Part shown: in pieces, positions 24,803 to 35,437 of the stretch
Numbering within the stretch: the first letter of the stretch is position 1
Layout: each line of letters opens with the position of its first letter
Source: Trileptium ribeirensis
Lineage: Eukaryota; Nematoda; Enoplea; Enoplida; Thoracostomopsidae
DNA length: 64,000 nucleotides
Direction: 5' to 3'
NCBI GenBank assembly: GCA_030248225.1
Contig: JASANE010019477.1
Coordinates: 1 to 64,000, forward strand
Translations under genes and position numbers: made by a program
Notes under the pieces: generated by a model
Seen by the model: only the letters and a program-made list of their open reading frames with translations
What the model was told of the DNA's origin: nothing
Database searches by the model: none

Positions 24803-26191
24803 GTGCAGTCAGTGGCTTTGGAGACCCTAGTTCGTCAGGTAAGCGATGCGCAACGTCGCATGGATGGGCGAATGAACGACATTATTTGTCATTTGAAGTC
24901 GGACGGAAAGGCGAATGGGTCTGAGTTATCGAGTTCACCATCGCGAATCCTGTCGCCCAGGAACCCCTGCCGTCAGATAATAATGGAAAAAGTGCCTGAA
25001 CTAACATATGAGGAAAATTCGGAACCCCGAAATGCTACACAAGTCTCGGTAGCTCAGGTGGAAATGTTGGCCCGCCCAGTTAGATCGAGTTTTTATGTTG
25101 ACGTACAGATTGATTCGTACAAGTTACGTGGCTTGGTAGATACCGGAGCGCAAATGACACTCATGCTCCAAGCCGTCTATGAGGAAGGATATACTCGGTA
25201 TAAGTTAAATTCCGATGTAGTGCAGGTGTTCGCTTTTGATGGTTCCCCAGCTAGTAAAACCCTGGGATGGTTTGATGCACTCGTGCATTTTGGGGAACAG
25301 TCCCGATATGTACAAATTCACGTCATACCGGACATGCCAGTCGCTATTGTCATCGGTGATGACATGTTACGGAAATTCCAAACCGTAATTGATTACCAGA
25401 AAATGCGAATCCTGGTCAATGATAAATTAGTAAGGTCTTGGTCATTAGTCCAATGTAAAGAAACAACGTCTGCGGAGACTGGTACCGGAAAAATAATCAA
25501 GTCCGGAAAACTAACTGAAGTTCCAGAGGGTGCTTTCCATGTTTGTAGGGTATCTGTGGATACCGAAATTCCACCGGAAAGCACAAAGTTAGTACCCTGT
25601 AACATCAACACGACTAATTACAATGGGCAGAGTGTTATGGTAGAGTCCGATACAGAGATGAGATTTCAGCGACCTATACTTTGTCCAAATGCGATAGTTG
25701 AAGTGCAAGAGGGTATGGCTTGGGTACCTGTTACAAATTTGGAACAGAGGTCGTATAGATTAAAAGTTGATGACGTAATGTCACACGTTACTGAGATAGT
25801 GGATACCGTTGCTGTTACGTCGACGGAAAAACCAGCGATGACTGATGTCGACTATTCCCAAGTAGTTACTAACAAGACTCAGATTCGAGCAAGGGAAGCC
25901 AAGCGTTTGTATAGGGAACTAGCAGCGGAAATAACGCAAGATAAAGAAGCTGAATTACCAGAGGGTGTGTCCCTAAAGGAAGCGGTTGCTACCGAGTCTG
26001 AAAAACGAATTTTAGCAAGGTTGTTAGAACGCAACAGCGATGTTTTCGGAAGCTCCACAATACCTTTGAGTCGAACGCATGTTTTGCGACATAATATCGA
26101 TACTGGAGATACAAACCCATTCAACAACGAATGCGACGTGCACCTTATGTGCATCGTGAGGAAATCTCTAAACAAGTTCAGGCTATGCTGA
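24803..26191 (+). pseudogene. pol: Gypsy pol, protease region
   Basis: A long open frame of 462 codons. A retropepsin-like aspartic protease sits at about residues 95-200: a strand leading to LVDTGAQMTL (catalytic Asp codon 25,139-25,141), then DGSPASKTLGWF and a hydrophobic VIGDDML that matches the second conserved Gly-Asp/Asn loop. The rest is a connector leading to the RT N-terminus (RTHVLRHNIDTG near 26,072). After ~26,110 the frame moves to garbled sequence and stops at 26,191, so a frameshift separates protease from RT. The preceding gag frame ends in TAA at 24,761. Role: cleavage of the Gag-Pol precursor within particles. Confidence 0.85.
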
Positions 26192-27553
26192 TGATGATGC
26201 AATTCAGCCATCGATGAGTCCTTGGGCATCTCCTGTTGTCCTTGTCAGGAAAAAGACTGGAGATATGCGATTTTGTATCGATTATCGCATGTTAAACGAT
26301 GTAACCAAGAAGGACAGTTTTCCCCTGCCACGAATTGACGATGCGTTAAATGCCCTTAAAGGTGCTAAGTATTTCACGACATTGAATTAGAAATCTGGGT
26401 ATTGGCAGGTATAAATGGAGCCTGAGGATGTTGAGAAAACTGCCTTCATTTGCCATGAAGGTCTATTCGAATTTAAGGTAATGCCGTTTGGGTTAACCAA
26501 TGCACCTGCTACGTTCCAAAGGATGATGCAAATCGTCTTGTCAGGTTACCTTCTAGAATTTTGCCTGTGTTACATTGACGATGTCATCGTGTTCTCGCCA
26601 ACGTTCGAAGAGCATCTGTGGGATATCCAATGTGTGTTGAATCGTTTTCGTGATGCAGGTTTGTCTATCAAGGGTAAGAAATGTGACTTCGTACGACGGG
26701 AAGTATTGTTCCTAGGTCATGTAGTATCGGAAAGTGGAATCGCCCCAGATCCAGCGAAAGTCCAAAAGATATTGGAGTGCGAAAGACCCCAAAACGTTAC
26801 GGAAGTACGTTCGTTTTTAGGATTGACTGGTTATTATCGTCAATTTATAGAAGGTTATAGTTTCATCGCTGCTCCATTGTACGAATTGATAAAAGGACCG
26901 AGTAAATTTAATTCGGTAGAATCTCGCTGGACGGAACAGTGCCAGGTAGCCTTTGATAAACTCAAGGTTGCACTGACTACAGCACCTATCATAGCGTATC
27001 CGAATCCAGTGAAACCATTTAGGTTGTACACCGACGCTAGGAACGAAGGTGTTGGGCTTATTTTGACGCAATGTGGCGAAGATGGAAAAGAACGAGTGAT
27101 TCATTATGGAGGTAGAAAATTCCACGATGCTGAAACAAGATATAGCGTGACCGAAAAAAATGCTTAGCCGTAGTACGAGCTATGGTGCAATTTCGGCCAT
27201 ATTTGTTGGGTAGCTTTACCACGATAGTAACGGATCATGCTCCTTTAGTACAAATTCTGATGAAAAGTCGTTTCATCGATTTGTTAACACCACGGTTATT
27301 GCGTTTTGTTACGAGAATCCAGGAATTCGACTATGAAGTGGTGTACAAACCTGGTAGACAGCACCTCAATGCTGATGCGATGTCACGTTCGCCGATTTTG
27401 AAATCTACACCGAATAAAGAATCGGTTGATAATTCGGAAGTAGACCAGAAACCATATAAAGAATATCTCAACGAAGCGTTAAAGAAACGAGAAACGAATC
27501 TTTTGAGGATTGTGGGTGTGGTTACGCAAAGCCCTAACCCCGTGACTGACTAA
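26110..27553 (+). pseudogene. pol: Gypsy pol, reverse transcriptase and RNase H
   Basis: RT blocks appear in order: SPWASPVVLV and FCIDYRMLND (26,218-26,295), FPLPRIDDALN, SGYWQ, FGLTNAPATFQRMM (26,488-26,527), and the catalytic YIDD at 26,571-26,582, followed by FLGHVVSESGI and FLGLTGYYRQFI. RNase H follows with LYTDARNEGVG (about 27,026), the TEK region, DHAPLVQIL and NADAMSR (about 27,370). Breaks: frame changes near 26,110 and 26,190, in-frame TAG 26,388-26,390 and TAA 26,412-26,414 around the SGYWQ block, and a slip in an A-run near 27,156-27,162. The key residues survive but no continuous protein could be made. Confidence 0.92.
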
Positions 27554-27687
27554 AACCATGAGACGAATGATCCACAACCTGGTTCAAGTGGAATGCAGGT
27601 AGATGTTCCTGTAGTGGAACGTGATTTGAATGACTATTTTGCTATAGAACCACCATGGGAAGTGGATGAAATACGAAGAGCCCAATT

Positions 27688-29170
27688 TTGGATCCATTTA
27701 CACGAGGAATGATTCGTTTTCTTGAAGGCCAAGAATTGGACCCAGAGTTAAGTGAAGATTTGCCACGACAGATCTTGTTGCAGGAAGATAGGTTCCATGT
27801 GCGACATGGTATTTTGTACTACGTAAACCGGAAACGTAGACCTGTCCATGCGGACGCATGTGAGTTTCGTTTGGTACTACCGGAAGAGTTCCGAGTAGTT
27901 GTGATGGAACAGGCTCACACGACTAAATACGCAGGTCATGTAGGATACAATCGAGCTTTGGCTAAGCTCGAACGGAAATTTTATTGGGTCACAATGAAGA
28001 AAGACCTCGAAGCGTTGTTAACGCATGTGTACCATGTGCTCGGTTTAAACCTGGTCCGAATCGTCGTGGACCCTTACAACCAATTTCTGCGATGGCGCCA
28101 TTTCATATGGTAGGCGTAGATGTAGTAGGTCCCTTACCTGTTACTCGATCTGGAAACAAATATATTGTGAATTTTATAAACTATTTCACGAAGTGGCCGG
28201 AAGCATTTGCCACACCTGACCAAACTCTGCTAATACCATTGTCGACTTATTGCTAAACAAGATAGTGCCTAGACACGGTGTTCCGCGTGTCATTTTGTCT
28301 GATCAAGGACCAGCTTTCACGTCTGAAGCAGCGAAGCTAGGAAGTCGAACGGTGTTCGCTACACGGTATCATCATCAGTGTAATGGTCTTGTGGAACGAT
28401 GGAACCAAACGTTAATGGCCATGATTAAACCTCTTACCGAATTGGAACCAAATAATTGGGATTCATACGTCGATAGCGCACTTTTTGCGTACCGAACTAC
28501 GGTACATGTATCAACGGGTCAAACCCCCTTGTTCATGATGCATGGTCATGACCCGGATTTGCCTGGAGAAAACCCGTTATTGTCCATAACGGAAGGTGGA
28601 AGTCCAGACCAACATGTACAAAAGCTGTTGGATACGTTGACTAGCACTTGGAAAGAAGCTAGTAAGTCCGTGCGTTTGGCCCAAGATGCCTATAAGCGAT
28701 ATTTTGATCGAAGAGCACGCATTCGTGACTTTTTGCCAGGTGATGTAGTATTAATGCGAAGGCCGGAGAAAATCGCTTCTCGTAGGATTACCAACAAATT
28801 TCACCCGAATTTTGAGCGACTGTATCGAGTAGTCAAGGTACAAGGTCCTAATTTGGAGGTAATACGGTTAGGTGACGCGCGACGCAAAAGTAAGGTCTAT
28901 AATAAAAGTCTGTTTAAACATTTTGGTGGTGAGCCGCGCGATTATTTGGAATACGAGCAACGCTTACGCGCGATCGAAATCGATAGCGAAGAAAACGATT
29001 GGTTCTGCGGAGAATGCGGGCAGAGTTACGAAGAAGACCTCCGCATAGGTGAAGATGATGTCAATTGGATCGAATGTGATTACTGCCTCGAATGGTATCA
29101 TTTTCGGTGTGTAAAATTGGAAAAGGAACCCGAAACGACCTTGTGGTATTGTCCAACATGTGTACAATGA
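27688..29170 (+). pseudogene. pol: Gypsy pol, integrase with C-terminal PHD finger
   Basis: The N-terminal zinc-binding module has HTTKYAGHVGYNRA (H-x-nH part, 27,916-27,957), with the paired Cys residues (ACVPC) in another frame near 28,020. The catalytic core has Asp at 28,119-28,121 (GVDVVGPLP), Asp at 28,301-28,303 (LSDQGPAF) and Glu at 28,394-28,396 (GLVERWNQ). Only 30 residues separate the last two, where 35 is usual, pointing to a five-codon deletion. A GPY/F-like module with LPGDVVLM and FERLYRVVK follows, then an acidic linker and a PHD finger that ends at the stop codon 29,168-29,170. Frame changes at ~28,010-28,025 and ~28,225 disable it. Intact integrase would insert the element DNA into chromatin; the PHD finger may influence target choice. 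Confidence 0.9.
28991..29167 (+). other. PHD finger domain at the integrase C-terminus
   Basis: The C4HC3 zinc pattern is complete and correctly spaced: FCGEC, then after ~20 residues IECDYC, WYHFRC, and after ~13 residues WYCPTC. The aromatic residue two positions before the final Cys pair (W of LWYCPTC) is a PHD hallmark. The domain is in the same open frame as the catalytic core's Asp2 and Glu, so it is part of pol and not a nearby host exon. PHD fingers commonly read histone H3 tails, and chromodomains do a comparable job on chromovirus integrases. A chromatin-targeting role is therefore inferred, not shown. All eight zinc ligands are intact although the element is otherwise decayed. Confidence 0.9.
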
Positions 29171-29861
29171 TTATGTACATGAACGGTAAATGCTATAAAA
29201 TTATGGGTACTTCTTATTCTATTTTTCTATTTTTCGCTGTTGAATGAAACATGCCAAAGCTGGAAGGCGCGTGTGGTATAGTCTTCCGTAGCGATGAAGT
29301 AACCCTTTCGTTAGCTGGTTGGTCGCCAGTGCTGGCCCATTAAAAAGATCCGATATGGTGGGCATGTGTATGTGAACGGGTAAATTGATTTGTTTTTACT
29401 TCTTTTTATATTTTTCCGCTGTCGAACAGAGTGAACAATGAATAGTGTAGCGTAGCAACCTTGCTTCCGTAATCGTTGTGCCGTAATTCTGGGATTGACA
29501 ATGTTACAATGTTGAGCCGATTCACGGCGGAAATCTGTCGCAGCGTTTATGCAAATGAGAACTTTTGGATTTCATCCAAGGAATGGAAAATTGAAGGTGC
29601 GCGCTACGTAGGTGGAGTACTAATTATTGTGTGTTCGACATGGTGGCTTTCCAATGGTGTGCTAGATGGATTGCTATAAACAATTATTGCCTTTTAGATT
29701 TTAGGCAACTGCTGGTGATTATACTGTTTCTCGGTAAGCTTAACTCGACTGCTGGTATTAATATTGCTTAATAGACGTTAATAACAATTGTCGTCATATT
29801 CAGCGTTATTCAACGAACAATTCGGCATCAACAAAATTTCGATCTTATAACGGTAATTGGA
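29171..29861 (+). other. Spacer between pol and the extra ORF, with a small hydrophobic ORF
   Basis: An ORF at 29,476-29,679 (67 codons) ends in a likely membrane segment (YVGGVLIIVCSTWWLSNGV). The remainder shows no domain. It could be a leftover of a spliced or subgenomic leader for the downstream ORF, or chance. Confidence 0.35.
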
Positions 29862-31442
29862 ATGGCGGATTCAACAAGAAACTCTGATAGCAAAGACGGG
29901 TTATTGGGTGGTTCCAACTGCTTGTCTTGTCTCAAATCAGAACCAAGGGATACCCCTTTTGATTGTCCAATTGACGAGGTAGATCAACAGTTAGCTTGGT
30001 TAGAGGGACTGCAAGGGCGATCTTGGAGGGATCATAACCACCCAGTGTGAGAATTATCTGCGGGGACCAGTGGTTTGGGGATGGTTGGTCGTGAGTGGAT
30101 GCACCCCGCCAGTGTCGCTGTGGTAGACGCAAAGGACCAAATTGAATCAGCGATGAGAATTATCAAACGCTCCGCCACCAACTTAACAGCATGTAATAGC
30201 GAAGATGTGAACATCAATTTATCAACAGCAACAACAATTTCAACAGGCAGGGGAAATATATCAAAACACGTCACGGCGACTACGCGGAAGCGATCAGTGA
30301 ATCGATTGATAGTGATTGCGAAGCAAAACGACGAGAGCGAGGCAAATCTCGTGTTTCTCCAAATGTAGTGGTACCACGACCACCACAGCGGCAGGAACCA
30401 ATTTATTATACGGAGCAACAGTCAACGTCGACTGCAATCTTCGCGCCGTTTTTCTCGTCTACGTTAGCTGCCGCAACGTTAACCATAGCTGCCGAAGCAC
30501 AGCAGAAATTGAACGAAGTAGAAACATTTGAGGAAGCATCGGTTGTTACGCCGATTAAAACAGTTCAAACGACGTCTGGAGAACAATGCACCACTGCCGA
30601 AGCTGTGGTAGAATCGTCTATTTAACCAGCACCGCCACAACCAAGCCGTATCGGTCAATTAGCGCTTCTTGGCGAACGACGAAACGCTATGGAAATGACT
30701 TCATTGCAGTTTAATGGTAATGACCTACGAACCGGTCGTGTTACAGCGTTTGGTAACCGGTTGATTTACCATTACTTTACGTTTTACCAAACACGCATGC
30801 ACATGTTGTGTTATTATTTGTACGACGAATTGAAACGCGAATTCAAACAAATTGGTGAAAGTGGACGTCGTATTACCGAACGCGATTTAATCGACATCTT
30901 TTTCAAATGGGAAGAGCGCGTTCGAAATATCATTTTTCAAAAACAATGGGACGTTATAGTTACACCGGAACTATACGATCTATTCATACGTCGATGCGTC
31001 GGCGTATGCAGTGCGTGGGTTCGTTTACGAAATGGTGCGAAGGCGCAGTATCGCGATACAATATTTTCCACAACTGCTCTTCATTGGCTTTAGTCGACGT
31101 AAATGGGAAAGTGACGTCCAACGAGATATGCGACGCTATGCCGATACGCGAACGGGTGTTTCGAGCCAAGTAGCTCGCATTCGTAATTACGTTTTTCCGA
31201 ATTCCGGTTATCAGCGATTGCGCAATGATCTGGACGAAATAGAATGCCATCTGTATAATCAGCAAGTATCAGGGAACCTAATGGTAGAACGACTAGAACA
31301 ATTTCAACAACTGGTTAAACGAGCATCACGGGAAACATTACGACAATTCTCGACTATGTTTCTACGTGAACTTCGTCAACTTACAGAATGGTACGATCGA
31401 CGTAATTATTATCCGGGACAACCTGCATCTGTGCCGTTGTAA
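29862..31442 (+). pseudogene. Extra ORF (ORF3) of the Gypsy element, unrecognised
   Basis: An open stretch of roughly 520 codons, in frame with 29,862 for its first third, in the +2 frame from about 30,250 to 31,090, and back in the first frame to the stop at 31,440. Two compensating frameshifts and single stops at 30,048 and 30,623 interrupt it. It starts MADSTRNSDSKDG. The middle is rich in Ser/Thr/Pro with a mildly hydrophobic stretch (AIFAPFFSSTLAAATLTIAA). The C-terminal half is charged and helical (LIYHYFTFYQTRMHMLCYYL, FFKWEERVRNIIF, QLTEWYDRRNYYPGQPA). I see no signal peptide, furin site or terminal membrane anchor, so it does not look like a classic envelope gene. Codon content and length argue that it was once translated. 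Function unknown. Confidence 0.6.
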
Positions 31443-32476
31443 TGTGATTGGCCATTATATTTGCCAAAATCACGACGGGACTAAAACCATATAACAATTT
31501 TGCTACTTTTAGCCAATTGGGCGCAATAATAAACAATATATAATAGTTATAACTTTAAAAGTATTAGCATAACCTCACTAATTATGTCGTCATGGTTTAA
31601 CATTTTGGGTTATTGCGAACGTTTAATATACATTTTATCTTACAATACGCCGCGAATTTTGATGATGAACAATTACGATGATGAACATTGCGCGAGCTAT
31701 TGTAGAGTCCTGATTAGGAACTCCTATAATTCTATTTGCGATTCATTGGATATCAAACAACCATGAACGATTAATTTTGCCTCGTCATGGTCGAATACAA
31801 CGATGGCAACAACAATTATGGGTATTGCCATTATATGGAATAAATATTGTAGAGTCCTGAATGGCAGGAACTGATTAATACTATTTGTCTGTGTATTTTT
31901 CTTATATTTTTGTTTATATATACACTTTGTTATAGCAACTTGTAAGGACGACTAATTCTTCGCCTCGTCCTGGATGGAGAAACGACGTCTGCTCGCGGTA
32001 ACCACATTATCCATCAACAATAACAATATATACTGCAACTGTGGTGATATATTATGACGAATCGAGCTGGGCTCGTTAAATCTTGGTAAATCGGGGATAG
32101 CCTGTATTGATTTGTATTACTTGTTTTCAGCATAACTTGTGTTATATTGTGCCTTTGGAAAAATTCCATATTATTTTTCATTCACAAAATTTACAAAAAA
32201 AATTCATAAAAATTTAATTATAAAATCCAAAAACAATAAAAAATTTATAAAATTCCAAAAAATTTTATTTTTTACTTATTTTTGTTTTGTTATGATTCTT
32301 GTCATTCGTTTTTTGCTCATTATAACAGTTACGTGTATTGCCATAATTTGCGTTGGGTTTCCAAATAATTGGAGCTTTTATTTATATATTTGATGTTACT
32401 TGTTATTAATATTTGTTATTACTTGTTATGTTATTTTCAAGTTATTGTTACCCATGCCGGGACGTCATGGCTTACT
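31443..32476 (+). other. Gypsy 3' untranslated region
   Basis: AT-rich DNA between ORF3 and the purine tract. A 25-40 bp direct repeat occurs twice: attgtagagtcctga...ggaact...attctatttg near 31,699 and again near 31,846. The first copy can fold (gagtcct pairing with aggaactc). No coding capacity. Confidence 0.5.
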
Positions 32477-32484
32477 AAGGGGGG
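32477..32484 (+). promoter_or_regulatory. Candidate polypurine tract
   Basis: AAGGGGGG is followed immediately by TGTTGG. A purine run ending in G just before TG is what is expected at the plus-strand priming site next to a 3' LTR. It lies 581 bp left of where LTR-LTR homology begins (33,066), implying that the true LTR is ~1.79 kb and that the 5' copy has lost its beginning. Confidence 0.45.
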
Positions 32485-33065
32485 TGTTGGAGCTGGTGCC
32501 TTTTTCACCTCTAATCACCTCTTTCACTCAAATCTAAAATACAAACTCCCCTACCTACCCCTTTCACCATATCAAAATTTCATAACCCATCTCCCTCTAT
32601 TTTTTTCAAACCACCCTTCCCTCTTTCATCCTATTTCTCTAAAATTTCTCCATTTCATAAGTTTCACTTATTCCCTTAAATCTATAACATATATTAAATA
32701 TATATATATATATAATATTTCAGTGTTATAATGCGTCGTACGTATACGGTACGGGGTACCGTTTGATTGCGCTTGTACGGCGATGTGTATAGTCAAATGT
32801 ATTTACTTGATATATTGTATATTTGAAATTGGATGATTATGTATTATTATTATTAGTGATTTTTTGGTTGGGTTTGGAAGATAATCACTTAGCTATTTTT
32901 AGGGACGGTTTCATGTACTATTGTTACGTGTCATTCTATGATGATGGTGTTAAGGTGAATTTCGCAGGTAGAGGGGTTCGAATATCGACGCATTGATGAT
33001 TATTGTTAATAGTTATGTTTTTAATTTTATTCGAAACGAGTGACTTAGCTAGTTTTTTTCAACGT

Positions 33066-35437
33066 AGTACAACAGTTTTTATACTGGTTTACGTGTTATT
33101 ATGAGTTCGACGTCTTGGTTCAGTAACTGTGGTATTTTCGTTCGGTATAGTGGAATCTGAGAGATGTTATAAGTTAAGACAGGTAACCTAGCTAAGGAGG
33201 ACGACGTCTAACAAGGGTTAATGAGCAAGTTATCCTCGAAAGTTTATGCGTTGTAAATAGCGTTGGTGTGAAATTTCGTTTTGTGCTTTTGGTAAAGTCG
33301 GTTTATCGGTTGGATAACAATAATCGTCGATATGCTCTTGCGGGTTCTCCTCGGGTTAAGCCGAAGGGTCGATGTGTGAATACATTTAGAACTATCATTG
33401 CTGAATTTGATGCATAGTCGATGTACGCCGTTTTAAAAACAGCAACTTGGCTTGCCGCCTGCGGAGTCTAGACCGAATTAGTTAATGTTCGACGACGTTA
33501 CAGCGAGACACTGTTATATTAGCGTAGATAAAGCTACATTATCGCCTTAGTGCTCGGAACAGTCCGTGTTACTATTATCGCTAACTGAGCTGCACCGCAT
33601 AGGTCGTTTCGTCGTGTCTATAATGCTTCAGTATGACCAATGAGCGTATATGTCCGAGTGTTAAATAGCATCGGCGGATCGCGAATTTGGTATGTACGTT
33701 AACACTGTAGTATCCCGGATAAACTTGGGCTGTTTTAAATTTAATTATTTACTTGTTGCTGCATTCACGTATATTACTCGTGGGGTAGAGATGTGTTGTA
33801 AATACACGTTTACGGAGTGCCGTAGAATCTAGCCCGGAGTGAAACTCTCTTAGAGAATCATAACCGATTAGTTTATGGTAAACGTCACTTTAAAAGTGTT
33901 GGGTGTTGGCGTATGACTGCCGCCGCGCATACCGTTTCGATATCTTAAGAGGTTGGCACTTTGTAAGTCCGTTAATAAACGTTTATCATCATGGGACTGT
34001 CGTATACGTCCAATTCGAAGAGCGTAATAAGCAGGGAATAACCGGAACCGGAACCAGCAACCGGAACCGTCCATTTAAACCGGATCCGGAACCTGGTCTT
34101 CGAAATAAATATATAGTAAAACAGATGATGGAAGAAATGAAGGTATAGTGGATTTAAAACGCATTAAAAATTACTTTTACGTTAAACTTAATGTATTGCG
34201 ATGCTATTATTGCCTTTCTGAAACTTTAAAGAGACTGAGGAAGCTAATAATGTTTATTTATCGATCAAATATATATGTCGGTTTTTGGACATTCAGAGCA
34301 AAAAATGACTTCCACTATACACCATTGCGTATACTGCGTCAAATCGAATGTGCTTACAAAGCTTGGAGCGTAGAATACACACTTTCGCTCTGTCTCCAGT
34401 CGCCTCCCTTTACTACACATACGTTTGTTCCATGTTCTTCTGTAGGAAACTTAAAATTATTGGTTTATATGATTCTAAGAGAAAATAATAGATAGAAGGT
34501 AATTTTCTGATCAATGGTCAGAGACACTGTGTAGGCTAGCGTTGGACAAACAGTGTCCGTCAGTTAGATCATAATGATAATAACTTTCTAATCAGAACGC
34601 TGTAAATGAGACACACTGTGATGCTGTTCGCACAGTTTCAATAAATACAGTTCATTGCCAAGAAAGCAGTTTCTAGCTGCGTTGCAGATAACGTTAGTTT
34701 ACTTCACTTTAGACTGATTTACCAAGTTTACAAGCGCACTGGCGGGTGCTTGATGCAATTTATGTTAGCCAGGCATACCCTAAGTACTTCTGCGTAAGCC
34801 ATACTCTGTTACCGAGTTGGACCGGTTTAATTCAAACGTATCCCACAGACTTCTGGATGTGTAAAATAGCTGCTACAAGCATCGACCTGGCTTTGATGTA
34901 ACAAAATCCTGCAAGTTATTATGAAAAATTCCTGCTCAAATTATGTGCCCTACTTACGTTTCACACGGCAAATTGGTTAGTTAATCTTTTCTTTTGCTTA
35001 GTTGTATTGGAGCTTGATTATTGTATAATATATTACATATGTTTGGATTACAGGATGAAGCAAAAAACGTGGAAAATTTCAAACAAAAATTTTAAACCGG
35101 AATTCCGGTTCCGGTATGGTTTTTGCTCTTTGCCGGAACCGGAACCGGAACACGATTTTCGCCGGAACCGGAATTCCGGTTACTCCCTGGTAATAAGGTA
35201 TAATTGTTAATCGAGCTGCTACTCTAGTAGGGTCCGTTTTCTGGAAAAAGTAACACTAGGAAACACAGTTTATCACCGCCTTATTGGTACGCCAAACCAC
35301 AAACCCGCGCGCCCCAGCTACCAGTACATTAATTGGTGGCCTAAACTATATTCTTTGTGTGTTATAGTAGCGCTGGGGGTCGGAGCGTCGCGTAAGCACA
35401 GAGCTACACCGCCGTTGAAAAAGATTAAGCTCTGACA
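33066..35437 (+). repeat. 3' LTR copy (homologous part), interrupted by a hAT element
   Basis: It matches the 5' LTR at 21,699-22,884. Differences are scattered substitutions, a 17-bp insertion at about 33,629, and the hAT element 34,032-35,189 with its duplicated GTAATAAG. Without the hAT insertion it is ~1.2 kb. It ends ...TCTGACA. The next bases (gggctagg) are unrelated to the sequence after the 5' LTR, confirming the outer edge. It may begin at 32,485 if the purine tract there is genuine. Confidence 0.88.
34032..35189 (+). mobile_element. Non-autonomous hAT-type element (MITE), copy 2, nested in the LTR
   Basis: A 1,158-bp element starting CAGGGAATAACCGGAACC and ending GGTTACTCCCTG. Repeated GGAACCGG/CCGGTTCC words lie near both ends. 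Flanking perfect 8-bp duplications GTAATAAG sit at 34,024-34,031 and 35,190-35,197. The 5' LTR has GTAATAAG once and no insert, giving a true pre-integration site. Homology with copy 1 (inverted) is strong in the interior as well, for example atattatacaat-atcaagctcc and gtgtgaaacgtaagtagg in the reversed sense. No transposase is encoded. It is younger than the Gypsy insertion. Confidence 0.95.

Larger units (their letters stand above)
21699..35437 (+). mobile_element. Ty3/Gypsy LTR retrotransposon with integrase-PHD fusion and extra ORF, decayed
   Basis: Order along the plus strand: 5' LTR copy, gag, protease, reverse transcriptase, RNase H, integrase with C-terminal PHD finger, an unassigned ORF of ~1.6 kb, then a 3' LTR copy containing a later hAT insertion. 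The domain order (RT and RNase H before integrase) marks Ty3/Gypsy. All ORFs carry frameshifts or stops, so the copy is defective. The two LTR copies differ at a few per cent of sites by eye, plus indels, so the insertion is not recent. No target duplication was found: the 5' homology edge is atypical and probably not the true LTR start. The total includes the 1,158-bp hAT insertion and its 8-bp duplication. Confidence 0.93.

Noticed and set aside
29862..31442. Calling ORF3 a retroviral envelope gene
   Set aside because: No signal peptide, cleavage motif or C-terminal membrane anchor is visible; position alone is not enough.
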